Shown here: in pieces, positions 37,942 through 49,625 of the stretch
Numbering within the stretch: position 1 is the stretch's first letter
Layout: the number at the start of each line of letters is the position of its first letter
Origin: Apricaphanius iberus
Lineage: Eukaryota; Chordata; Actinopteri; Cyprinodontiformes; Aphaniidae
NCBI GenBank assembly: GCA_028564705.1
Contig: JAPXFQ010001512.1
Location: 496,001 to 560,000, forward strand
DNA: 64,000 nt
Direction: 5' to 3'
Made by a program: the position numbers and the translations under genes
Notes under the pieces: model-generated
What the model saw: only the letters and a program-made list of their open reading frames with translations
What the model was told of the DNA's origin: nothing
Database searches by the model: none

Positions 37942-39987
37942 GTGTCCTGTCTAGCAGTATGCTACTCAGAATTGGTGTCTGAGTACCAAGTACAAGCCCA
38001 ACAGTTTTACTTTCCCAAGCAGAGTATTACAGCTTCGCTGTAGTACGCCACTTGATGTATATGTATGAAAAATCTTTATTAGTGATTACTGTGGGTTCAA
38101 TTTCCTGACGTCATGGACATTAAACTGAGACAAGAAGGGAGAAAGGAAGAAGGTGAAGAAAAGAAACCGGACCAACAGAGGGGCGAACCGATGAAACAAG
38201 ACAGGGAGGCAAATAAAGAACACAAGAAAACATCCCAGTCCTCCACCTCTGCCGGACGGCAGAGAAACAGTAATACAAAACAAAAACAACAAAGTGTACA
38301 GAACCAAACCAATAGTTCGGATCTGGTAGAATAAACAAAGAATTACACATTCACTTCACACAAGCATTGATTAATGAACATAATACAAATGTTTCTGGTA
38401 AGCTCCTGTGAACAACTAACTAATGATGATAACCTCAGCTTAAGATATGTCCGTCCTCACCTATGTCCCCACACCTATGTGTGTGCGAGCATGCAGGTCG
38501 GAATAAGGTTTCCCCATGCAAGTGATTGATAGCTGGTGTAAGGAACCGTCAATCCGTCCTACAGGAATCGGCACAGACATGGAGGGGGCAAGAGATGTAT
38601 GCATCCAGCGTCCCACAGAGTACAGAGTCCACAGGCGGATCAGCGCAGGGTCGATCACCCGCCAAGAGGGGAACAGATGGAAGCCCCAGGGGAGCACCCA
38701 CCAGCCGCGATGCTGGGGCCCGAGAGATCGCAGTGACGAGCTCACGGGCTCCGCCGGTAACCGGCTACGCCAGGGCGGGCCCGGACCAGGAACCGGAGGC
38801 CACGGGGACCAGGGGCACCCCACCCCCCAGCGGGGCCCCAACCAGTGACCAGCCGACAAGGGTCCCCCGCCGCCGCCGCAGGCAAGGAGGACCCGCAGCC
38901 AACCGACGGACAACACACGCCGCCGCCACCCCGGTCCAGTACCCACCGCCAACAACCCGGCCCGCCCCCACACATCCACACGCCAGGGAGCCACAGCGGA
39001 TGTACGCCCTCCCCAGGCCGCGCCCAGCCGGCACCTGGACATCCAGATCTTCCAGCTCCAGGGTCCAGATCCCGCCCCACGTGGGGCGCCAAGATCAGGG
39101 GCCCAGCCAATGCCGGACAGCCCCACCAGGCGAACAGACCAGCCAGCTGAAGTCCTGGAACCGGCAGGAGGATTGGGCGCCAGGCACAGTCCCCACCCAT
39201 CCACCGGACGGCACCAACCTATTCTACAAACCCGGCACCCCCATAAGAGGTGCCCCAGTCAATCCAAGGAGGACATCGGCCCGAAACAGCGGCCGCCCGA
39301 CACACCGGACCACCCAGGACCCGCCCGACATGCACCAGGACCGAGCCGGGCCGCAACCGGGACCCCCAGCCCCAGGCATCGAGAGCCATCATCAACCAGC
39401 GGGCAGGAGCAACCATCACCGACGGGGAGTGACGGGGAGGGAAGAAGATGCATCAGGCCAGAGAGCAGCCAAACACCCAACCTGACAGGTAGAAATAGAC
39501 AGACAGAGACACTCATACGTACCCTCCCTTTCTTGTGTACACATTCTTACAAATACAGGACATACGAAAAAAGGACGCTATACCCTCATTCATACCCCCC
39601 ATACGTACACTATACTCCATACTCCCAGGCCCAGGGACAGACACCCCAGTAGAGAACCCTGCCCCTGCACCCAGGAGACAGACCCTTTTGCCCACCAGGA
39701 CGGGGACAAGTAGACCGCCAAGGCCCCACACCGGCAAGAGCAGCCCACCAGCCCAGGACCCCGACCAGACGGCGTGATGTTCTATCCGGGCTCCGACCCC
39801 TGATGGTCCAACGAACAGGGGTGTGGAAAGACCCCCCAGCCTCTCTCCCCAGCTCAATGTGGTGTTGTTGCGTGTTGTTCTAATGTGCACTTAAAACAGA
39901 GGGGGGGGGACATGGGAATACTGCCGGGTACCCCCATCTCCCCCCCCCGGGCCCTCAGTGTCTAGATGCGTTTAACCAGTGGATGCC

Positions 39988-40036
39988 GGCACCACAGGCG
40001 AGGCCCCCCCAACGGGGGGGTCTCGCCTGTGGCGCC
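39988..40036 (-). other. Strong RNA hairpin within the retroposon
   Basis: On the sense strand, GGCGCCACAGGCGAGACCCC pairs with GGGGCCTCGCCTGTGGTGCC. The stem is about 22 bp with one G-U wobble and one A-C mismatch, closed by a very short loop. In so GC-rich a stem this would be highly stable in RNA. Confidence 0.85.
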
Positions 40037-40495
40037 ACACCGCCAGGTCCCTACATGTGCGTTCCCTGTAAATGTTGCAAGTGTAGTGTCTAAATTGCTC
40101 AATAAAATCGGGACCCAGGCCGCCACCGGGTAGCGAAGACGGAAGCTCCATCCCGCACCCCAGTGACGTGCCCACGTCCCAAGGCCTTGTGAATGGTAGA
40201 ATGAAGGAGCAGGTGGACAGAGGCATGTGGATGGGGAGAAAATAACTGGGGTGACCATTGCCAACCCCAGGGAGCCAGCTCCCCTGCTGACTCCAATAGG
40301 CACCCCCGTTCGGCCCGATCCACCAGGGGTGGGAGGCCCCAGCACGTCCAGTCGGGGCCCACGGCAGCGGTACCGCCGAGCCCCGTGGGGGCCCCGGCAA
40401 TCCACCAGCCCCCATGCCAGGGGCATATCTAAATCCTCCCCAACATTCACACTGCTAACAAAACACATGTCACTAGACACCCAGGTTGAGTTTAG

Positions 40496-40527
40496 CCCCC
40501 CCTCACCCTCAACGCCCCCCCCCTCCC
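40496..40527 (-). other. Canonical G-quadruplex motif within the retroposon
   Basis: Read on the minus (sense) strand there are four G runs of 3, 9, 3 and 7 with loops of 1, 6 and 3 nt, which meets the standard G4 pattern. Further G runs of seven or more occur at 39943-39951 and 40003-40010. Confidence 0.8.
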
Positions 40528-40925
40528 GTCCCAAGCGCACCCCGTTAAAAAGAGCGCCTGTGCTAGATGGTAAAAAGCCTCCCCGCCAATAAGAGACGCC
40601 CCAGGCACCGCCAGCGTCCGAGGACCCCCGGGCCGAGGCCGGAACCCGGCGCACCACCGACTCGGGTACCCCGGACATGCCGCGCCAGGGCCGTGAGCAG
40701 ACCGAAGTCCCGGGCGGCCAATCCCCAGGCCGACATCCTCCAGCCTTCTGCAGAACTTAATGCAATACTGACAGGGTAATTCGACCTGTAATTCAGTTCA
40801 ATTAGATAACTTAGGTGTAAATGATTTAAAAAAAATCTTCTTAAAAAATCACCTTTATATGTAGTTGGATTTGCAGCCCTTGCAAACTTAGTGAAGAGCA
40901 GAAGGAAAAAGTACAGCATAAAAAC

Positions 40926-42920
40926 ACCAAAACGTCAGCAGGAAGCAGCCTCAAAGTGAATACTGTACGTTAATGCCAGTATAAAAACAAAGAAGAAGCA
41001 ATACGAGGCACAACATTAGTGAGTGTACTATCACTGTAAACTGGGTGACATTCTTTTTTAGTTTATCTCTGATTCTATTGTTCTGTAATTTGCTATCAGC
41101 AAAAGAAAAAAACAAAACAGTTTCTAATTGGGTTTTTAATTGAATATTAAAAATTCATGAAATGCCTTGAAAACACCCGCGGTGCAGTTATTATTGCAAC
41201 ACCATCGCTGCCTCCTCTAAAAAAAATGGTAATGGAAAGCCTTGATGGTATTAAAAAATACAAAAGGCTCCAACGCTATTAGAGACTTGAAGGTTAGTGA
41301 TTTTAATATTTTTTTTTTAGAGTTTTTAAAACCACCTCATTATTCTACCAATGTTCTACTGATTTCCACATAAGTTTTTCAGCATTAATGACCCGCTGCC
41401 ATAATTTACTCAGTGGAAGATCTAGAGTTCTCACAAATTTTCGGGTGGCTAATTGGCACTTCAGTGAAATAACATAATATCAAGCAATCTTTGAACTGAT
41501 GCAGTCATATCAGGACAAATTCTGTTTAGTTGTGAAATAGGAAACAGGATCATCCCAGTCTGTAATTTGCTGTTATTCACTCTTTTGTCCTTATTGATTT
41601 TTTATTTTTGATGCTTATATTCTTTAATCAGAGGCAGTCCATTTCTCTCCAAGCTCGCCAATGAAGGCATAACTTTAGCAGAGGGAGAAACTGCATCTCT
41701 CTGCTGTGGTTATACCCTAGTCTATTCATGCCAATCAAAAGATGAATTAGTGTTAAACATGCACACTCTGCAGCCGGATCTCCAAGGCTTTCTGAAGCCT
41801 CCTAGGCAGAGGCAGACATAACAAGTTTCCGGCGTGAGACGTTGCAAGCTTTAATGTGCCTTTTTTGCTGTTCTTGTCATGGACAGTCATAACATGTGCC
41901 TTTAGTCGGAACAAAAACCTGAGGTTGCAATACTTCTCTTCCTGCGAGATGAAAGCCAAACTCAGCAACAAGTGGATGTTTTCTGCTCTGATTTTCAGGC
42001 CTAATTAAAAAGCACAGCCTGTTAGATATGAGCCCAGCGGAATCCATAGTTTGAGTATTATCATCTGAGTATTATTTAAATTTTTGCCTAATTACTTTTT
42101 GGTATTCCTAAATGGGCGTTCAATACACTGCTGTGCTTTGTTAAAAACATGCAGTAGGAACTAGCAAACACAGTACCTGACGGATTATCGAATGACTCTT
42201 TTTACTGGTAGCAGAACTTTTATAGAACTTGAATTTTTAAAAACCTTTGTAATAAAATAGATGATAAATGAGGAGTTGTGTTGGAGGATAAACGCAGCAG
42301 CACTGTTATCTTTTATCGGGGTCAAATTTTGGGCATTGAGTTATCATTGTTAAGAGCAGTGGGATATTGATAGCTGTCCGTCATTTGAGTAAATACAATC
42401 CCCTTTGATCCATACCAGCAGCCATACCCAAATAAGGTCACAGGTGACAGGAGATCATGGATATTTTTTATTAAAGTAAAATCCAAATCTGAAGGTGTGT
42501 GCTTTAGGGAACTTCAGAAATGAAACAGTTCTTTAGTAGTCTTTTTGTACTGCTTTAAAAAATTCCCTTTTTGCAAGTGGTGTAAATTGGGTTTTTCCTG
42601 CGTTTTTCCCGCCTCCAGCTAATTTGCTTGCCGCCCCAGCCTGTTATTTTGACTGCAGTTGCAGCATTGCGCCACTATGGGGAGCTGTATCAGTAGCGGT
42701 GTGCCAGGGAAGCGCAGAAAAAGAAGATAAAATTGTTTTCCATAGAGTGTAAAAATTGGGTTTTCCCACTTGTTGTTGCTATTCGTGTCCTGATTTTCCC
42801 CTGGCTCTTTAACCAGGTAAAATTATTTGTTTCTGGCATCCAAGCATGTAATGTTTATTTTTTTAAAACATCCTCCGTCTCAGAGTAACGTTAATGGATT
42901 TTAGCGTTACAGATCTGACC
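40926..42920. other. Intronic sequence between the duplicated segments
   Basis: It is AT-rich. I see no gene, no bounded repeat and no inverted copy of the flanking duplication. Confidence 0.45.
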
Positions 42921-43875
42921 TGGTTTTATGTCATAGGTAAAATAAGCAGGTGGCCAAGACTGAAAGACAGTTGATGATTACTAAAGCAACGTACCAAGTC
43001 ATCTAAACTCTTTGAAAATATTTAGAGAGTGAATACGTATTTGACTGTGGCTGTAAATGAAAATGAATTAGGACCCAACACTCTGAAGGATGATGGATAC
43101 ACAGGTCAGTTTGACATTTATATGTTTCCCAAACAACAAGATATATTTTCTGTTCTTTACTCATATCACAGCAACTATCAGATGTGTATAAACCAACAGG
43201 CATGGTAAGTGGTAAACGGGGTGCATTTGTACAGCGCCGTTTTTAGTCAGAGGTCCCCAAAGTGCTTTACAAGCACATTGAATTACACTGTTGTTGAAAG
43301 TGTGTTATGCAGATACAACTGCCTTGTATTACCTTAAAATGCATTCAGTCATTCACCTTTTTATGCACACATTTACACACTAATGATGGTAAGCTACATT
43401 GTAGCGAGGCTGCTGAATACTGACGCCAGTAGGTCCTCTGAGTATCAACACAACGACCTAGACGGATGGAGCAGGGATTTGAACCAGCAACCCAGCAGTC
43501 ACAGGGGCAAATCCCCAGCAGCTGTGCCAAGGTTGCCGGCATCTTTGGGATTTAACACTCAAACCAGAATTAATACTCATCGCTGCGAAACCAGCAGGTT
43601 CTACCTCCAATCCCGAAGAATGGACTGTCCTGCTTGTTTTTGATGTTTGCCTGGTTAAATAAGTCTAAATCGGATGAATGATTGATTACCAGCCTTCTGC
43701 AGAACTTAATGCAATACTGACAGGGTAATTCGACCTGTAATTCAGTTCAATTAGATAACTTAGGTGTAAATGATTTTAAAAAAAATCTTCTTAAAAAATC
43801 ACCTTTATATGTAGTTGGATTTGCAGCCCTTGCAAACTTAGTGAAGAGTAGAAGGAAAAAGTACAGCATAAAAAC
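42921..43875. repeat. 955-bp duplicated segment, copy 2 (intact)
   Basis: This is the uninterrupted counterpart of 37119-40925, in the same orientation and about 5.8 kb away. It preserves the unoccupied target of the GC-rich retroposon at 43689-43707. Differences from copy 1 are single-base changes (for example around 43074, 43098, 43582, 43621 and 43684) and one A/T-run length change. Confidence 0.9.
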
Positions 43876-45339
43876 GTACTTTTATGGTGCTTTAATGCTG
43901 TAAAGAAGTTGCTGTACTTTTTCAGAAAGTACGGAAAATCAGCCTCTACTTTAAAAAACAACCTCGCGAGGCTAGTCAGGAATCCAGGTGAAACAGTGCA
44001 GACAAATTATCGTAACAGGCAGTTAAAAGGTAATCATAGATTGGACAAGATGTGAAAATTGCACACAGGGACAGGCGAGGGTCATAATGCAGGTCAGGAC
44101 ACTTTTTATGACGAGTTTGTCTCCAGCAAACCTGAAGCCTGGTTCATAGCAGCCGCGGAGCGCCATGAAGTTATCGGTTCTGCGCAGATGCTACTTTCAA
44201 GATTTTTACAGACTCCTTTCTGCTCCAAAAACGTTCTGCAATGTTACAGGTACCGTTTAAAGATGGAAAAAATACATAATCTAAATGTCGTGGATCTGGC
44301 GGAAGTTTTTTTTTTTTTAACTGTGGATGGGTGACAAATATTAATAATATATAATATAATATATAATATATATAATGATAATATTTTTGGTTGACTCCCA
44401 CCTCCCATTGTGTGGAGAGAGCATGTCTGAAAATATCTCCAACTTTGCGCTGAATGTAGAATATTCTCACTATCTCAGCATCCAGCGCTCCCAGAGAGAG
44501 ATTTGATTGGTCCACCTGAAACAGCAGATTAGCCGCAGGTATCCGTTCTATTGCAGGACTCTGATCTGTAAATTAAAGTTGAAGTTTCTCTGCACAGAAC
44601 GGGCGAAAACAGCAAAGGTTGCAAAAGGAACGTGTTTTATTGTTGCACATATTCTTCTGGGGCAGATAAATATAAATTTGCCATATTTGTGGTTTATGTG
44701 GATTTTTAATGTCTGCCCTTTGAGAAACAACACGTAATCCTTTGGCTTTCAACTGTTATTACTTGAATAAAGATGCGTTTTTTAACACTTGTTTATACCT
44801 TCAGTGCTTATTGTGATAAAATGTGGAACAGAATAATAATAGGCTATGAATATTTCATAATTAAATAATTAAAGTTAATAATAGTTAATGTCTGGCTGCC
44901 AGATGTGTGGATACATCCCTACAACTTAATGTACTTTCAGTTTAAAGTTGGCTTTTTATGTTTGTATGTATATTGTTTTAATAATAGAATGCTTAAACAT
45001 GATAATTGTCATATTCTTAGTAGAACGCTTAACTAAAAAATGTTTCCTTTAAAAAAAGTGAGTCAGTTGAACGTGTTGACACATGGTCAGGATGGTACCT
45101 CTGCCTCAATTTGAGCCAAGAAAAACCCTGATATAGGTACAGGGCATTAAAAATTACTAACATTAATTATTACTGCCATTACAAATGTCTTCTGTTCCCA
45201 CTTAAATGTTTCAGTTTGTCAACCTAATCTTAGTATTTAATCATTTCTAAACATAGATGAGCTATTGTGATGGTCTGGGGGAACTTTGCAGCTTTAGCAA
45301 CAATAATCCCTGGGCAGTACAAAAAGTTGTTGTTTTTTC
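43876..45339. other. Intronic sequence, no gene recognised
   Basis: An ATAATATA-rich tract lies at 44340-44385. Open frames are short and unsupported. Confidence 0.4.
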
Positions 45340-45715
45340 AAATGATGATACCGATACCGATACTGGTATTGGGGCTAATACTGTTCTTAGGTACTGTATC
45401 AGTATCCGTGACAGATAACCAATACTATAAACCGTTACTTAAAATGTGGAAACACTGCAATCCTTTCACAGAAAATTTTTATTTTTCACTTGTAATTTTT
45501 GTTCTGTCGTCATTATTAATATAATTGTTTTTAAATCTAATTCACAATCATTTTTTGTAACATTTAAAGAAGAAAATAAAACCTGTCTTCAATTCACTGC
45601 ATTTTTTTGTGTGGTAGAATTATCGGTATTTGTACTCTGTATCGGCAGGTACTCAAATCCAAGTATCGGTATCGTATCGGCTTGAAAAAAGTGGTATTGT
45701 TACATCCCTACTTTT
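45340..45715. repeat. hAT-like MITE fragment with GATACCGATACC motifs
   Basis: The left part reads gataccgataccgatactgg and the right part gtatcggtatcgtatcggct, then gtggtattgttacatcccta. These inverted GATACC/GGTATC motifs resemble those of the complete hAT MITE at 50557-51111, but the outer left end is not preserved. Confidence 0.5.
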
Positions 45716-46638
45716 TTTTATATTAATTTTAGCTTCACCTAGTCACACGCAAACCTGATTAATGTGAGATTGGTGAAATAGAGAAATTACTTAAACCCAA
45801 CCACATTAAGCCAGCTAAAAGATTTCAAAAAGCACCCTCCGCTCTAGGTTAGGCGTCCTCCATCACTTTCATACAAAATGACATGTAAAGTGACTTTCAT
45901 CTAAAAGCGCAGGTAAGGTTGACTTTTGGTTTGCTCCCTGCTAGTTTCCTTTAATGTTACAAGGCGCATCAAATCTATGAAAAGCTCTATGAGCAGACTT
46001 TAAAAAAAAATAAAAAAGAATTCCAACCCGGTCCGACCCACCAACCCAATCCGAGACACACCCAACCCAGTTCGCTGGGGCGTAACACCGGTTCTTGCTT
46101 GGAGAGCAGCGGCCTCAGAGACGCAGATGGTTCCCCCCGCTCAGGGAGAGGTGCCCAATCAGTTGTTGTGTCCCTGCCCTCGTGCGACGCAGACCTGGCC
46201 CGCGGCTCCACAGAAGCCCAAGGAGACGATCAATGCCCCCAGAAAACTAGGGTAAACATCAGCATCACATGTCTTGATGGAAATACCTGAAGCACCAGCA
46301 AAGTCTAAGGAAACACGCTGAGGTCGCATGCTTTCTACGAGAAAGGTAACAACATTCAGTGTAATTTTTTATTTATGTATTTTATTTTTATTTTTTACTA
46401 GCGCCAGTCGCTGTGAAAGTACACTGAAATGTGTCAGCTTTTCCAAGTTTATTTATAAAAAATATGAAAAATATCACATTATTTCAGGCATTTACCTCTA
46501 CACATTCTGCTTGAGATGAAAGAATGTCTAATGTTCTTGTCATTTTGCTGAATATATCATTTCACTGGAGGTTGAACTATCTGCCTTGTAGTAATAGAAA
46601 ACTGCGCAGTTCTGATTTTTGCCCCGTATGGCCATCCG
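45716..46638. other. Intronic sequence with a GC-rich patch
   Basis: 46020-46250 is clearly richer in G+C than its surroundings. I recognise no domain or RNA in it. Confidence 0.35.
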
Positions 46639-47000
46639 TTGGAAAGGTCATCACTCGAACACAAAAGTACCACTTGCTTGCAACGGTTTAGGTATATACT
46701 ACCCCCTGTTGCCATTTTAATTTTGACTTTAACAATGAGAGCATTAAAGATGAAACGTGACTGGATCTCACAGCATGGCAATGATCAAAATCACACCGCC
46801 CGGTTAATGAAACAGTGGCTACCTAAAAAGCATGTCGTGGTTCTGGAGTGGCCTAGCCAGTCTCCAGACCTCAGTCCGATAGACAATCTGTGGAGAAGAT
46901 CTGCATGGAAGAATGGGCCAAAATACCAGCTACAGTGCGTGCAGACCTGCAGAAGGCCTACAGGGAACGTTTGACCTCTGTCATTGCCAACCAGGGTTAC
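46639..47000 (+). pseudogene. Tc1-like transposase C-terminal fragment
   Basis: The plus-strand frame contains [13 protein letters not shown] and [17 protein letters not shown], the signature of the last part of Tc1/mariner DDE transposases. The usual DNDPKHT-type motif is altered and the frame is broken after NLWRR, where KVEEWAK-like sequence continues in another frame (gcatggaagaatgggccaaa). It is a pseudogene fragment. Confidence 0.75.
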
Positions 47001-48134
47001 ATTACAAAGTATAGAAGTGAACTTTGAACCAATTGTTATTTTCTGTACCATTATCCTGTTACATTATTTCAAAATCATACAATGTGATTTTTCAGATTTT
47101 TTTTTAAATATATTTTTTCTCTCACAGTTGAAGTGTACCTATGATGAAAATTAGATATCTTTTAGCCCAGCTGTATGTAATAGTTTGGACAGTTACTATT
47201 AAAGGCCCACAACTCCTCACACATCCTGTAGCAGTAAGGAAATGAACCAAGAAGAACTGACGCTTATATTTTCATGTTTGTGGTAGTCTGCTTTTGGGAG
47301 GGTTTGTACAAACAAGCTTTTACATGGCTACAATTGTCATAATCAGAGAGTTACATAATCATAATGAGCTCACTCCCTATTCATTTTAATTTTTGAAAGC
47401 AGGTCAAGTGAAATGCGCCGCATGTGGAACATATCTGAGGCTTTTTGTCAAGGCAGCACGGAAAAGCAAATCCGCTTGCCTTTTAAAGCCGTGGGAAAAC
47501 ACAGCTCTGTTATCATTTCGGTGTTTGCTGTCCTTTATCTAATGTGTGGAGACAAAAAGAAAAGTTGGAATTCGCTTTCCTGCAGAAGTCATGCTGCAGA
47601 AGCAGGAGGAAGTTCTGCACAATAATCTGGCATTCAAGTGAAGGGTGAGCAGGCCTGTTGTCCCTGAGCCTTTGCCTTGGTTTCTTTCAAGATGATTTAC
47701 AATAAAGCCCAGAAAGTCCCTGTATGTGGGCTGCTGCATCAACAGATTCTGAATCCTACAGTAGCTGTACTGCATACACAACCCTGAGGCAATGAGGGGG
47801 GAAAAAAAGAAAGGGTCCTGAGAACAGTTTCCCTTCACCTCTGTAAACTGTTTGAAAGCGATCATGGTGTTCCTCCTGAAAATATGTTTAGTGTATAAGA
47901 CTCCACAGACACACCTGAGGTAACTTATAAGAAGCAATACTCAGTTCTTGTTGGGATTTAAAAAAATAAACAAAAATAACGTGAGATGCCCAAAAATTGG
48001 TCCACTATTATATATAATTAGTAAATCAATATGCTCTAAATTCTCTTCATGAAATCTCAGACTGCGTTTATGCACTGAGAACTCATGGAAAAATGGGTTA
48101 TTTCTGAATCACGCTCAAAACTAGCAGATGTATG
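47001..48134. other. Intronic sequence, no gene recognised
   Basis: I found no supported feature. Confidence 0.4.
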
Positions 48135-48725
48135 CATTCAGTGACAGAGTGCCTCACAAAAATAATCATACCTTCTTTGTTTTTTTTGTTTGCCATATCA
48201 AAACCACATCTTTATATGCATTCTAAATAGACTTGATGTCAGACCAACACAAAACAGAGAATGTTTGTTTTAATTTAATTATGCGGTTTCTTGGCTCTTT
48301 TGATTTTTGTTTTGCGATGTACAGCACCCCGGCCAAAGCTGTTTCTCTAAGTGTGCTTTTAAAATAACGTGGAGTTGGATGACAGGTGAAGTAAAATATA
48401 AAGGAAGCAGAAGAGGGGGTAAAAGAGGTGAGTGACACGGGCTACTGCACACAACGGAAGAGAAGGCGTGGCTGAGCATAAAATGTGTTATACATATCTT
48501 AGCTTTGCACATCTAGAGACTGAAACTTTTTACCCATTCTCTGTAGAAGAGACTAAGTACAGTCAGAGAAAATAGAAAGCATCTCTGAACTTCAAGTTTC
48601 AATGTCTTACCACAGATTCTCAATTGGATGACCATCTACCCTAGTCTCTAATCTTTTCCAGCCTGTAAAATAGTTTCTTCTTGGATTGTCCTGTATTTAG
48701 CTCCATTGATCTAAATCCAAATTAA
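48135..48725 (-). pseudogene. Decayed Tc1-like transposon with internal insertion
   Basis: The left part (gtgcctcacaaaaataatca, then gatgtcagaccaacacaaa) and the right part (tctagagactgaaacttttt, then ccacagattctcaattggat and tgtcctgtatttagctccat) follow the order of the same Tc1 family as 4990-5320. About 240 bp of unrelated sequence lies between them (about 48260-48500). Confidence 0.55.
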
Positions 48726-48842
48726 TTTGTAGGGCCAACTATTCTTTTCACCACAGTGTCTCAGTGGTGTTAAATGTATTTATTATCAGAGTCTGTAGAT
48801 TTGGATAGACAAGAGAAAAAGTGACCGTGGAAGTAAACTCAC

Positions 48843-49625
48843 CCTCTCTTCCTCTGCTCTGAGGTCAGGCATTGTACTGACACACAACGTTACAGCAGTG
48901 ATGGCTACAAACAGCACAGACAGACAAGCGAAGATTTTGCCGGGCAGTCCAGAGTGCGGGTTCTCCACCATGTCCCTTAGCCTTCGCATGCAACCACCAG
49001 AGGGGGTCTCCTCCGGTTCTCCCGGAGGCTGCTGGCTCTCCTCGCAGGATTGTGGACAGGTGAGCTCGGCCTCCTCCTCCTCCAGCCTCTGCTGCTCCTT
49101 GTGCTCCTCCTGCCTGAGGCGCAGCTTCCTGAGGCAGCACCATTCAAGGTTGTTATCCTCTAGGCCCCAGTACAGCAGCTCCTCCTGGAAGGACAGGGCA
49201 CACATCTCCCTCAGCAGCCTCAGCTTCCCCGCCGCCAGGAACGTCACAATGATGCGAAAGGCAGACGGGTTTCGGTCGAAAAAGTACTCGTTGAGGCTGC
49301 CGTCGTAGTCGTCGCACACGTCCATGATCTCGGCTTCGTTGCTGCAGCTTCGCAGCTTTCCCAGCCGAGTCAGTGGGAACTCGTCCAGCGTGGACCAGGG
49401 GATGTGATACTTGATGCCCCCGACGTTGATTATGGCTGCCCTGTCAGCCAGGCATGCCCCATCTCCGTCCTGCTGGTTTGGCTGAGGTTTGAGCAGAAGC
49501 TGGGCTCTCTTGTAGAACAAGCCCTTTTTGGACGTGACTTCATGGGGATTTTCCGCACGGTTAAAGCGGAAAGTGGTGAACTGGTGGTCAGTGTTGCCTG
49601 CCAGGAAGGCAACCTCCTGATACAT
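48843..49625 (-). CDS. kcng4: Kv6-type silent K+ channel subunit, first coding exon (N-terminus to S1)
   Basis: This exon encodes residues 1-261. A KKGLFYKR segment near residue 34-40 resembles the KGLYYRR of KCNG4. The T1 tetramerisation domain spans about 63-167 (INVGGIKYHIPWSTLDEFPLT...CDDYD...FFDRNPSAFRIIVTFLAAGKL...CALSFQEELLYWG...CCLRKL). A Glu-rich linker (170-205) follows, then MRRLRDMVENPHSGLPGK and S1 (about 228-252). The exon ends at RAEEER before a GTGAGT donor. I chose the ATG at 49625 because it is the first in frame after a strong splice acceptor (TTTCCATTCCACAG, ending at 49721); the frame stays open upstream but would enter the intron. The upstream part, 49626-49720, is then 5' UTR joined to an unseen non-coding exon. 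Known Kv6 subunits use T1 to pair with Kv2. STMPDLRAEE is a close KCNG4 match. Confidence 0.92.

Larger units (their letters stand above)
37906..40739 (-). mobile_element. GC-rich poly(A)-tailed retroposon, unclassified
   Basis: This is a 2,834-bp insertion whose sense strand is minus. It ends in a 36-nt uninterrupted T run on the plus strand (37904-37939), i.e. a poly(A) tail. It is flanked by exact copies of CCAGCCTTCTGCAGAACTT (37887-37905 and 40740-40758; the last two T merge with the tail). The single-copy site is intact at 43689-43707. The inferred nick ACTT/AATG fits the TT/AA preference of L1-type endonucleases. About 2.3 kb (38450-40740) is very GC-rich. The 3' 500 bp (37940-38450) is more AT-rich, with an AATAAA about 130 nt before the tail. 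No reverse transcriptase, endonuclease or gag-like motif is visible in any frame. Long open frames occur on both strands, consistent with GC bias rather than coding. Either a non-autonomous retroposon, a retrocopied non-coding RNA or a 5'-truncated LINE with a very long 3' UTR fits. Confidence 0.85.
37119..40925. repeat. 955-bp duplicated segment, copy 1 (interrupted)
   Basis: Sequence 37119-37905 plus 40759-40925 matches 42921-43875 with only about seven differences, that is above 99% identity by eye. The segment itself includes a fish repeat with gtacagcgccgtttttagtc and ccccaaagtgctttacaag (about 37425-37840). The ends (GGTTTTATG... / ...CATAAAAAC) are weakly inverted but have no clear target duplication. 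It may therefore be a recent segmental duplication or two copies of a young element. Copy 1 is split by the 2.83-kb insertion described next. Confidence 0.9.
4874..48842 (-). other. kcng4: Large phase-0 intron of kcng4
   Basis: The intron joins the S1 exon to the S2-S6 exon. The donor at 48842 reads AGG|GTGAGT on the minus strand. The acceptor before 4873 reads pyrimidine-rich...CGGCAG|GGTGAG. Joining the exons restores the family sequence STMPDLRAEEE-R-GECS. An intron between S1 and S2 is the known arrangement in KCNG genes. At about 44 kb it hosts most of the mobile DNA in the window. I saw no other host gene inside it on either strand. Confidence 0.88.

Noticed and set aside
38461..40678. 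Long open frames on both strands in the GC-rich retroposon (up to 319 residues plus, 247 and 238 minus)
   Set aside because: Overlapping long frames occur on both strands with low-complexity Pro/Arg/Gly/Trp composition and no known motif. Stop codons are simply rare in such GC-rich DNA.
37119..43875. The duplicated segments as an LTR pair of one large retrotransposon
   Set aside because: The sequence between them has no gag/pol, the ends are not TG...CA, no target duplication surrounds the pair, and the shared sequence includes a common fish repeat.
48898..49308. Plus-strand 136-residue frame, and another at 49404-49775
   Set aside because: Both are antisense shadows of the T1-S1 exon of kcng4.
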